Assembly (NCBI GenBank): GCA_022798155.1
Contig: JAAWLY010000042.1
Coordinates: 1-14,177 of the forward strand
Source of the DNA: Lawsonibacter sp.
GTDB taxonomy: Bacteria > Bacillota > Clostridia > Oscillospirales > Oscillospiraceae
Length of the DNA: 14,177 nucleotides
Direction of reading: 5' to 3'
Part shown: positions 1 to 6,506 of the stretch, piece after piece
Layout of the letters: each line of letters starts with the position of its first letter
How positions within the stretch are numbered: the stretch's first letter is position 1
Notes under the pieces: generated by a model
Database searches by the model: none
Told to the model about the DNA's origin: nothing
The model's input: only the letters and a program-made list of their open reading frames with translations
Position numbers and translations under genes: made by a program

Positions 1-200
1 TACTCCGGGAACTGTCCGGGCTGAGTTATCAGGAGATCGGACAGGCCCTGAGTCTGGACATTGGAACGGTCAAATCCCGCATTGCCAGGGCCCGGCTGAA
101 CCTGCGAAAAATTTTGCTGGAGGATGGGAACTTTTTCGGATACGGGCCGTCTAAACTATCGAAGAACAAAAACGAAGGGGGTGAGGCCCGTGGCGTTTGA
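1..200 (+). CDS. ECF-type RNA polymerase sigma factor, C-terminal part (partial, 5' end outside window)
   Basis: The third forward frame is open from the window edge to a TGA at 198-200. It encodes the end of sigma region 4: LRELSGLSYQEIGQALSL followed by DIGTVKSRIARARLNLRK. This is the helix-turn-helix that reads the -35 element in sigma-70 family proteins of the extracytoplasmic function (ECF) group; the TVKSR-ARxxL signature is typical. A basic tail of about 25 residues follows. The stop codon lies inside the next gene, whose best start is GTG at 190, an 11-base overlap. Such coupling is standard for an ECF sigma and its anti-sigma. Regions 2 and 3 and the promoter are outside the window, so the ECF subgroup cannot be named. 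I am sure of the family and not of the regulon. Confidence 0.88.
   Translation, partial: LRELSGLSYQEIGQALSLDIGTVKSRIARARLNLRKILLEDGNFFGYGPSKLSKNKNEGGEARGV
175..181 (+). promoter_or_regulatory. Ribosome binding site that sets the anti-sigma start
   Basis: AAGGGGG lies 8 bases before GTG at 190. It overlaps the other in-frame GTG at 181 and lies downstream of the ATG at 124, which has no Shine-Dalgarno of its own. This favours GTG 190 as the start. Confidence 0.65.
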
Positions 201-1140
201 CAAATATATAGAGCTGGTTTCTCTGCGTCTGGACGGGGAGCTGTCCAACGATGAGGAGCGGGAGCTGGAGGAACATTTAGCCGTCTGCCCGGACTGCCGG
301 GCAGCGGGAGCGCAGCTGGCTGCGCTCCAAGGGGCTTTCGCTGAGCTGGAGGATATCACTGCCCCGAAGGGCTTCGCTCAGGGCGTGATGGACCGCATCC
401 GGGCGGAAGAAAAGCCCAAAGTGGTCCCCCTGCTCAAGCGTCCTCAGTTTAAAGCCTTGGCCGGGCTGGCCGCCTGCCTGGCGCTGGTAGTTGGGCTGTA
501 CGGCGCATCCCAGCCCCAGAAATCGGACAACGCGGATATCATGCCGCGCAGCGCCAGCAAGGACGCTGTGGAGGAGTTTTCGGACGTCTCCGGCTGTGCG
601 GCCCTCACCGCGGACGAGGACGTCCCCCAGATCGCCGCCTACTCCGTCCCGGAGGCCCCTGCCGCCAGCGGCGAGGCAGCAGACGGTATCTCCCTGCAAA
701 AAAGCAGCCCGGCAGACGGCGTTACCGCCTACTCCGGCGCGCCGGAGGACTGCGCCTTTCAGAATGACCAATACCTTTGGATGGCCTACGATGGCGATAC
801 CCCGGAACCTGAAGCCCGGATCATCGGCAGCGCCCAATCCCTGGAGGATTTCCTGCTCCCCCTTCCTTTGGACGTACCCGCAGAGATACAGACCCGGTAC
901 AGCGAGGCGTACTTCGAGGCCGGCCGGCTGCTGGCGGTGGTGGTAACGGAACCCAGCGGGTCCATCCGGCACCAGATAACCCAACTGACGCGTGGCCAGG
1001 TGATTATCGAACAGACCAGCCCATATCGTACCGACGACCTTGCTGCCTGGCTCATTCTGGCCGAGGTGGACAGCACGTTCCAGGACGGCAGCGAGCTGGA
1101 AGTGACGGTCATTCCCTGGGAGGATCACACGAATTCTTAA
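190..1140 (+). CDS. Membrane-anchored zinc-finger anti-sigma factor with extracytoplasmic PrcB-like domain
   Basis: This predicted 316-residue protein would hold the upstream ECF sigma inactive at the membrane until a signal arrives. The N-terminus carries a zinc-finger anti-sigma (ZAS/zf-HC2) module with HLAVCPDC, the HxxxCxxC motif, at about residues 29-36. A single membrane segment lies at about residues 87-106 (ALAGLAACLALVVGLYG). A low-complexity extracytoplasmic linker rich in Ala, Ser, Pro and acidic residues follows. The C-terminal domain, about residues 213-308, contains EPSGSIRHQI and DDLAAWLILAEV, which resembles the PrcB C-terminal domain type from memory; that assignment is less certain. 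The gene overlaps the sigma gene by 11 bases, so the pair is probably translationally coupled, and it ends in a terminator. An ATG at 124 would give a 338-residue form but would put 22 non-conserved residues before the zinc module. Confidence 0.85.
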   Translation: MAFDKYIELVSLRLDGELSNDEERELEEHLAVCPDCRAAGAQLAALQGAFAELEDITAPKGFAQGVMDRIRAEEKPKVVPLLKRPQFKALAGLAACLALVVGLYGASQPQKSDNADIMPRSASKDAVEEFSDVSGCAALTADEDVPQIAAYSVPEAPAASGEAADGISLQKSSPADGVTAYSGAPEDCAFQNDQYLWMAYDGDTPEPEARIIGSAQSLEDFLLPLPLDVPAEIQTRYSEAYFEAGRLLAVVVTEPSGSIRHQITQLTRGQVIIEQTSPYRTDDLAAWLILAEVDSTFQDGSELEVTVIPWEDHTNS

Positions 1141-1149
1141 AGCAAAACC

Positions 1150-1179
1150 GGCTCTCCGCCAAGTGCGGAGGGCCTTTTT
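1150..1179 (+). terminator. Rho-independent terminator of the sigma/anti-sigma operon
   Basis: The stem GGCTCTCCGC / GCGGAGGGCC (10 pairs, one of them G-U) encloses the loop CAAGT and is followed by five T residues. It begins 10 bases after the anti-sigma stop codon. Confidence 0.88.
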
Positions 1180-1210
1180 CATGTTCAACCAAAATCCCTC
1201 AAAAAAACAG

Positions 1211-1239
1211 TTGTCACGGGAAAGATTTTAGTGTATAAT
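1211..1239 (+). promoter_or_regulatory. Sigma-A type promoter for the EF-G-like gene
   Basis: TTGTCA at 1211-1216 and TATAAT at 1234-1239 are separated by exactly 17 bases. The -10 is perfect and the -35 matches five of six consensus bases. Transcription would start near 1246, leaving a leader of about 68 bases. I saw no riboswitch or attenuator in that leader. Confidence 0.85.
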
Positions 1240-1313
1240 GACTAACAGCGTGTAACGCCCTTTTAACGCTTTTGTCCAGGGCGATACTCAAACGATAAGG
1301 AGTGGAACCAACT

Positions 1314-3386
1314 ATGAGCTATTCTGTACAAAACATCCGCAACGTGGCCCTCATCGGACATGGCGGCAACGGCAAGACCGCTCTGGCCGAGAGCCTGCTC
1401 TACATGACCAAGGCCATCGACCGCATGGGCCGGGCTACCGACGGCAACACCGTCTGCGACTACGACCCCGAGGAGGTTAAGCGCCAGATTTCCATCTCCC
1501 TGGCCGTGGCCCCCATCGAGTTCAAGGGCTGCAAGATCAACGTGCTGGACACCCCGGGCGGCTTCGACTTCTCCGGCGAGGTGATGGAGGCCCTGCGGGC
1601 CGCCGACGCCGCCATTATCGTCTGCTCCGCCAAGGACGGCGTCTCCGTGGGCCTGGAGAAGGCCTGGAAGTACTGCGAAGAGCGGAACATGCCCCGCTTT
1701 ATCTATATCTCCAAAACCGACGAGGACAACTCCGACTACAACGCCACCTTCGAGGCCCTGCGGGAGAAATACGGCAACAAGATCGCCCCCCTGGTGGTGC
1801 CCATCTGGGACGACAACAAAAAGGTCACCGGCATCATCGACGTGCTGAACAAGCGGGCCTATGAGATGCAGAAGCTGCAGCGGGTGGAGATCCAACTGCC
1901 TGACAGCAAGGCCGGCGTTATCGACGAGTTCAACGACGCGCTGAAGGAGTCTGTGGCCGAGACCAGCGAGGAGTTCATGGAGAAATTCTTCGGCGGCGAG
2001 GACTTCACCTACGCCGAGATGATTCAGGGTCTGCGCCAGGGCGTGCGGGAGCTGAGCCTGTTCCCCGTGCTGTGCGGCTCCGCCGTCAACTGCTTGGGCT
2101 CGCTGATGCTGATGGACTATATCGTCGAGCTGCTGCCCACCCCCATGGAGGGCAATTACCACAAGGCCACCAAGGCAGACGGCGAGACCGAGGAGTTTGT
2201 GGTCTCCCCCGGCGGCGTGCCCACCGCCTTCGTGTTTAAGACCGTCTCCGACCAGTACGGCAAGTACTCCTACATCAAGGTCCTCTCCGGCGTCATCACC
2301 TCCGACCTCTCCCTGATCAACGCCCGCACCGGGTCCGCCGAAAAGCTGGGCCGGCTGTATGTGATGAAGGGCAAGAAGGCCGAGGAGGTCAAGGAGCTGA
2401 CCTGCGGCGACATCGGCGCCATCGGCAAGATGGACAAGGTGAAAACCGGCGACACTCTGTGCGACAGCCGCAAAGTGGTGGCTTTGAAACAGATCCCCTT
2501 CGCCGAGCCCTGCTACTCCGTGGCCATCGCCCCCAAGACCCGTGGCCAGGAGGACAAGGTGGCCCAGGGCCTGTATCGCCTGAACGAGGAGGACCCCTCC
2601 TTCACCCTGGTGAACAACGGCGAGACCCACCAGATGGTGCTCACCGGCGCCGGCGACATCCAGGTGGATGTGCTGGTGGCCAAGCTGAAGAGCCGCTTTA
2701 ATGTGGAGGCCGTGCTCAGCGAGACCCGGGTGCCCTACCGGGAGAAAATCCGCAAAAAGGTGGAAAAGCAGGGCCGTCACAAGAAACAGACCGGCGGCAG
2801 CGGCCAGTTCGGCGACGTGTGGATTCGCTTCGAGCCCAACCCGGACGAGGAGCAGATGGTCTTCGCCGAGGAGGTGTTCGGCGGCTCGGTGCCCAAGAAC
2901 TTCTTCCCCGCCGTTGAGAAGGGCCTGCGCGAGGCCTGCGTCCACGGCCCCCTGGCCGGCTACCCCGTGGTCAACCTGAAGGCCGTGCTCTACGACGGAA
3001 GCTACCACCCGGTGGACTCCTCCGAAATCGCCTTCAAGACCGCCGCCCAGCTGGCTTACAAGGCCGCCATGCCCGAGGCCAACCCTGTGCTGCTGGAGCC
3101 TGTGGGCGAGCTGAAGGTCACCGTACCCGACAGCTACATGGGCGATGTCATCGGCGATCTGAACAAGCGCCGGGGCCGCGTCATGGGCATGAACCCCACC
3201 GGCGACGGCGACCAGGTGATCGAGGCCGAGGTGCCTATGGCTGAGATGACCTCCTACGCCATCGACCTGCGGGCTATGACCCAGTCCCGCGGTTCTTACA
3301 CCTTCCACTTCGCCCGCTACGAGGACTGCCCCCCTGCCGCCCAGGAGAAGGCTATCGCCGCCGCCAAGGCTATGCAGGAGGAATAA
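1314..3386 (+). CDS. fusA: Elongation factor G-like translational GTPase (EF-G2 type)
   Basis: This 690-residue protein has the full EF-G length and layout. EF-G drives ribosome translocation with GTP; this one belongs to the divergent EF-G-like branch. The G1 P-loop is GHGGNGKT (residues 15-22) where canonical EF-G has AHIDAGKT. Switch I is RQISI (57-61) rather than RGITI. G3 is DTPGGFDF (79-86) where the usual DTPGHVDF has a catalytic His, and G4 is SKTD (133-136). Domain IV keeps TGGSGQFG and GSYHPVDSSE, including the tip His (residue 565) that matches the translocation His of E. coli EF-G. AAGGAG at 1297-1302 sits 11 bases before ATG 1314. The GTG at 1302 is part of that Shine-Dalgarno and cannot be the start. 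The gene is monocistronic, with its own promoter and terminator. The symbol is given for the family; a canonical EF-G is expected elsewhere in the genome. Confidence 0.9.
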   Translation: MSYSVQNIRNVALIGHGGNGKTALAESLLYMTKAIDRMGRATDGNTVCDYDPEEVKRQISISLAVAPIEFKGCKINVLDTPGGFDFSGEVMEALRAADAAIIVCSAKDGVSVGLEKAWKYCEERNMPRFIYISKTDEDNSDYNATFEALREKYGNKIAPLVVPIWDDNKKVTGIIDVLNKRAYEMQKLQRVEIQLPDSKAGVIDEFNDALKESVAETSEEFMEKFFGGEDFTYAEMIQGLRQGVRELSLFPVLCGSAVNCLGSLMLMDYIVELLPTPMEGNYHKATKADGETEEFVVSPGGVPTAFVFKTVSDQYGKYSYIKVLSGVITSDLSLINARTGSAEKLGRLYVMKGKKAEEVKELTCGDIGAIGKMDKVKTGDTLCDSRKVVALKQIPFAEPCYSVAIAPKTRGQEDKVAQGLYRLNEEDPSFTLVNNGETHQMVLTGAGDIQVDVLVAKLKSRFNVEAVLSETRVPYREKIRKKVEKQGRHKKQTGGSGQFGDVWIRFEPNPDEEQMVFAEEVFGGSVPKNFFPAVEKGLREACVHGPLAGYPVVNLKAVLYDGSYHPVDSSEIAFKTAAQLAYKAAMPEANPVLLEPVGELKVTVPDSYMGDVIGDLNKRRGRVMGMNPTGDGDQVIEAEVPMAEMTSYAIDLRAMTQSRGSYTFHFARYEDCPPAAQEKAIAAAKAMQEE

Positions 3387-3398
3387 ACCATATCAGAA

Positions 3399-3425
3399 AG
3401 CCCGCTCCTCTCGGAGCGGGCTTTT
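3399..3425 (+). terminator. Terminator of the EF-G-like gene, possibly bidirectional
   Basis: A perfect 10-pair stem AGCCCGCTCC / GGAGCGGGCT with loop TCTC is followed by a short T run. It lies between two convergent genes and starts 12 bases after the EF-G-like stop. It could also end the minus-strand transcript, although on that side the T tract is only three bases long. Confidence 0.85.
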
Positions 3426-3429
3426 GCTG

Positions 3430-6279
3430 TTAGCCTTTTACAACCAGGTAGTCTGCGGACACATAGCCGATGGCCGCCTGGCCCTCGGGGTTGCGGAAGA
3501 GAATCTGATACCAGCCCTCCTGCTGGCTCAGAACAATGACCTGTGCGCCGTCCCGCAGGCCGCCCACGGCGGCATAGGTGGTGCCCGGGCCAGAGCGGAC
3601 ATTCAGTCCGGTCTCGGTGCCGGTGACGGTGCCCACCCGCTGGGCTGCCTGACAGACCACTGTGCATTTGGCGCTCAGGCCGTTCCAGCTGGCGGTGACC
3701 ACGGCGGTCTCATCGGTAAATCCGGCGTGGAGATTGGTCACCATCCCGGTGGGCGACACCGCCGCCGCGTTGGGGTTGCTGCTGCTCCAGGTGATGCTGG
3801 CCCCCTCCACTGTCGGCAGAAGGATGGCGTCAAGGGTGCTGCTGCTGCCGGAGGCCAGGGTAATCTGGCTCTGCTTCAGGGCTAGGACGTGTCCTGCGGA
3901 GGATCCGGGATCTGAGGGGTTTACGGGATTTACAGGGTCCACAGGATTTACGGGGGTTACCGGATCCGCCGAGGTGGTGGGGGTAAACTCCAGCACCTGG
4001 CGGAGCATTACCGCCATCTCCGCCCGGGACAGAGTGTTTCTGGGGGCGAGGCCCGTGTCGCTGCCCGTCACCAGGCCCTGGGACACCAGAGTAGCGGCGG
4101 CAATCCGGGCGTATTCAGCGATCTGGTCCTGGTCGGCAAAGCGGTCCAGCGCGGACAGGGCACCGTCCGGGCATGCCTTGCCGGCAATGGGCAGGAAGGC
4201 GCGGAAGAGGGTAAAGGCCTGTTCCCTGGTGATTTGGGCGGCGGGATTAAACTGCCCATCCCCCACACCGGCGGCCAACCCCAGCGGCTGGGCCCAGGCC
4301 AGGGCGTTATAATAGTAGCTGTCGGCCTTCACATCCGTAAAGGTGCAGCTGGAGACGGGGGCGGGCTTGCCCATGGCGGCATAGAGCATCACCATAAAGT
4401 CGGCCCGGGTAATGGACAAATCCCGGCCGAAGAGGGTGGGACTGATGCCGCTGACAATGCCCTTGCCGTAGCAATACTCCACCGCGTCATAGGCCCAGTG
4501 GTCCGGGGGGACGTCCTCATGGACGTTAGTCATAGAAATCTGAATGGTCTTGCTCTGTCCTCCGGCGGACAGGGTGATGGAGCCGCTGCCAGGCGTTTCA
4601 GAGGCGGTAAACAGGCCGTTTTGGTCTACCGCGCCCACGCTGCCCTGGACGGTACACACCACAGGCCCGAAGTCCCGCAGGGCCTCCCGGCCCCAGTAGC
4701 TGCCGGAGACCGCCAGTTGGATCTGCTCTCCGGGCTCGGGGGAGAGGGCGCTGAGGGCGGAGGTGCTGCCCGCCCGGGTGACCTTCAGCTCGGTGAGGGC
4801 GTCTACCACATGGATCTGGGCGGTGCCGGATAAATTCCTGGTATCCAGGCGCAGGATATCGGTTCCCGCCTGGTTTCCGGCGGTATAAACGCCGTCCCGA
4901 ACGGTTCCCAGCTCATTGAGGGAGGTGTAGGTCAGGCCGGACAAATCGGCGGACACCAGATTCAAACCCTCGTCCAGGGCGTACACCTGGGGCAGGACCG
5001 CCGAGGAGCCGGTGAGCACCACCGGGCCATCCTCCGCCATGGCCAGGCGGCTGGCCTGCCCGTCGCCCCTCTGCTCGGTGACCAGCATCAGGAAGGTGGC
5101 GCACCGCCTGGGGCTGCCGTCTGAGGGGATGTTGCGGATAGCGGGGCCGCTTTCTCCAGGCATCCAGACCGACAGGCTGGTGGAGCCGCCGCCGTCCAGG
5201 TTGACCGCCGTGACGCACCCCTGGCTGAGCAGCTCGTCAGCCAGGTTCGCCTGGGTCAGGCCCACGGAGTGGCCCGCCTTCCGGCCGTCCACCGCGTAGA
5301 CCACCAGGGTGCCGTCGGCCTTGATCCCCAGGGCGGTGCGGGGCTGGCGGCCGTCTTTGGCGTAGACCCAGTTGGAGCTGTCGGTCACCGCGCCGTCCCG
5401 GACCATGATATCCCCCACGCCGCCGGCCCACTGGGCGGCGGACAGGACGGGGTCAGAGCAGCTGGTGGTCAGGATCACCTGCTCCCCCACATGGAAGCTG
5501 GCAAAGACATCACCGTACCCCGAGGCGTCGGCGGCGGTGAGGATGTACTCGTCCGGGCCGATAACGGTGGCCTCACTGGACGCAAGCAACTCGGTCACCT
5601 CCAGGGTGAGAACCGAGTTGACGGTGAGGCCGGGGGCCCGGTCGCTGCCCTCAGCGGGCAGGGCCTTCATCCGGACATACCAGCCGCTGGTGCTGGTGTG
5701 GGTGGAGAGGGTGGAAAAATCCCGGTTGAGAAGATAGACGCCGCCCGCGTCTCCCCGGGCCTTGTTGAAGTAATTGGGGACCACGGTGGCGCCGGAGGTC
5801 TGATTGTGCAGCGACAGGGATACGGAGGGCCTGTCCAGAATGGACACCCGGCCGTTCACAACCGCCATGGCGTTCTCGTTGGCGTTGCTGGACTTATATA
5901 CCCCGTCCTCGATGACAATGCCGATAGGCACGCCGTTGGACATGTTGAAAAAGTCGGTATTCACAGCGCCCACCACGTGGTAGCCGGCGGCCTGGGCGGT
6001 GGACACGGCCCAGGAGATAGCGGCGCCGGTATAAATGGTCTCAGAGCCCTGCCAGAGAATGGGGCGGACGGGGCTATCCGGCTCCAGCTCAAAGGAAAAG
6101 CTCTCCACCCGGCTGCCGCCGCTGTTGGTAACGGTGTTGCGGTAGGTCAGGCCGTCCATGATCTGGGTGGAGGTTTGGAGCTTCTTCTCCCCTGCCGCGG
6201 CGTAAGCCGTGGGGAGAAGGAGCAGAAAGGCCAGGGCAAAGGCCGTGGCCCTGCGGGGAAGGGATATCTTATGTCTCAT
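3430..6279 (-). CDS. Secreted SLH-domain phosphodiester glycosidase (NAGPA-type) with Ig-like and SH3 domains
   Basis: This 949-residue exported protein has a signal peptide of about residues 1-27 (basic start, then FALAFLLLLPTAYA). Residues about 90-400 form a phosphodiester glycosidase domain of the NAGPA family, with NTDFFNM (107-113), QPRTALGIKADG (312-323) and NLDGGGSTSL (360-369). The family removes sugars linked through a phosphodiester. About 400-585 looks like beta-rich Ig-type sequence. Three SLH domains follow (about 588-632, 646-690 and 713-760); SLH domains bind pyruvylated wall polysaccharide. A Val-Asn-Pro linker (774-791), a BIG2 Ig-like domain (about 798-877) and a C-terminal bacterial SH3 domain (882-949, LNVRSGPGT) complete it. 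AAAGGAG at 6288-6294 is 8 bases before the ATG. It is divergent from an operon that contains csaB, so its anchor is probably made next door. The substrate is unknown. Confidence 0.88.
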   Translation of the reverse strand: MRHKISLPRRATAFALAFLLLLPTAYAAAGEKKLQTSTQIMDGLTYRNTVTNSGGSRVESFSFELEPDSPVRPILWQGSETIYTGAAISWAVSTAQAAGYHVVGAVNTDFFNMSNGVPIGIVIEDGVYKSSNANENAMAVVNGRVSILDRPSVSLSLHNQTSGATVVPNYFNKARGDAGGVYLLNRDFSTLSTHTSTSGWYVRMKALPAEGSDRAPGLTVNSVLTLEVTELLASSEATVIGPDEYILTAADASGYGDVFASFHVGEQVILTTSCSDPVLSAAQWAGGVGDIMVRDGAVTDSSNWVYAKDGRQPRTALGIKADGTLVVYAVDGRKAGHSVGLTQANLADELLSQGCVTAVNLDGGGSTSLSVWMPGESGPAIRNIPSDGSPRRCATFLMLVTEQRGDGQASRLAMAEDGPVVLTGSSAVLPQVYALDEGLNLVSADLSGLTYTSLNELGTVRDGVYTAGNQAGTDILRLDTRNLSGTAQIHVVDALTELKVTRAGSTSALSALSPEPGEQIQLAVSGSYWGREALRDFGPVVCTVQGSVGAVDQNGLFTASETPGSGSITLSAGGQSKTIQISMTNVHEDVPPDHWAYDAVEYCYGKGIVSGISPTLFGRDLSITRADFMVMLYAAMGKPAPVSSCTFTDVKADSYYYNALAWAQPLGLAAGVGDGQFNPAAQITREQAFTLFRAFLPIAGKACPDGALSALDRFADQDQIAEYARIAAATLVSQGLVTGSDTGLAPRNTLSRAEMAVMLRQVLEFTPTTSADPVTPVNPVDPVNPVNPSDPGSSAGHVLALKQSQITLASGSSSTLDAILLPTVEGASITWSSSNPNAAAVSPTGMVTNLHAGFTDETAVVTASWNGLSAKCTVVCQAAQRVGTVTGTETGLNVRSGPGTTYAAVGGLRDGAQVIVLSQQEGWYQILFRNPEGQAAIGYVSADYLVVKG
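3907..3960 (-). repeat. Nine-base tandem minirepeat encoding a Val-X-Pro linker
   Basis: Six imperfect 9-base units (GTAAAYCCY type on the minus strand) encode VTP, VNP, VDP, VNP, VNP and SDP between the third SLH domain and the Ig-like domain. It is a flexible spacer, and such repeats can change copy number by slippage. Confidence 0.75.
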
Positions 6280-6326
6280 GGAAAATGCTCCTTTGTATGA
6301 ACGTAGGGCGGAAAACGTACTCGACC

Positions 6327-6355
6327 ATTATAGCAGAGCCGGCCCATTCTTTCAA
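6327..6355 (-). promoter_or_regulatory. Sigma-A type promoter for the SLH glycosidase gene
   Basis: On the minus strand TTGAAA (6355-6350) and a perfect TATAAT (6332-6327) are 17 bases apart. Transcription would begin near 6320, about 40 bases before the start codon, and the Shine-Dalgarno at 6288-6294 lies within the leader. Confidence 0.85.
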
Positions 6356-6426
6356 TGACAAACGGAAAAACAAAATCCGGCAAAAAAAGGGCTGCCGTTG
6401 TTTACAAAACATTAAGGAATGGACAG

Positions 6427-6455
6427 TTGAAAAAAACTGGTACATGGTGTAAAAT
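6427..6455 (+). promoter_or_regulatory. Sigma-A type promoter for the wall-polymer operon
   Basis: TTGAAA at 6427-6432 and TAAAAT at 6450-6455 are 17 bases apart, preceding the first gene of the operon. The start of transcription would be near 6462. It points away from the minus-strand promoter, with about 70 AT-rich bases between the two -35 elements. No other promoter was evident before 13914. Confidence 0.78.
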
Positions 6456-6491
6456 ATTACGGTTAGACTCGGGCGGCCTGCCGCTCGCAGC

Positions 6492-6498
6492 GGGGAGG
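6492..6498 (+). promoter_or_regulatory. Ribosome binding site implying a non-ATG start for murJ
   Basis: GGGGAGG lies 8 bases before CTG at 6507 and 5 bases before ATT at 6504. The first in-frame ATG (6546) has no Shine-Dalgarno near it. No in-frame ATG, GTG or TTG exists between the TAA at 6450 and that ATG. Confidence 0.6.
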
Positions 6499-6506
6499 CG
6501 GACATT

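Noticed and set aside
1302..1313. GTG start for the EF-G-like protein.
   Set aside because: The GTG is part of the AAGGAG Shine-Dalgarno that serves ATG 1314.
1263..3308. Long open frame on the minus strand opposite the EF-G-like gene (about 681 codons).
   Set aside because: It is His/Gly/Val-rich without any known fold, covers a clear EF-G homologue, and is the usual artefact of GC-rich codon use.
5269..6300. Plus-strand open frame opposite the SLH protein (about 343 codons).
   Set aside because: It is Gly/Val/His-rich shadow sequence; the minus strand has a signal peptide, catalytic motifs, Shine-Dalgarno and promoter.
6424..6439. Small inverted repeat CAGTT-N6-AACTG at the -35 of the wall-polymer promoter.
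   Set aside because: Five-base arms in an A-rich stretch are expected by chance.
6481..6493. Small hairpin CCGCT-CGC-AGCGG next to the murJ Shine-Dalgarno.
   Set aside because: Only five pairs with a three-base loop; not enough to claim translational control.
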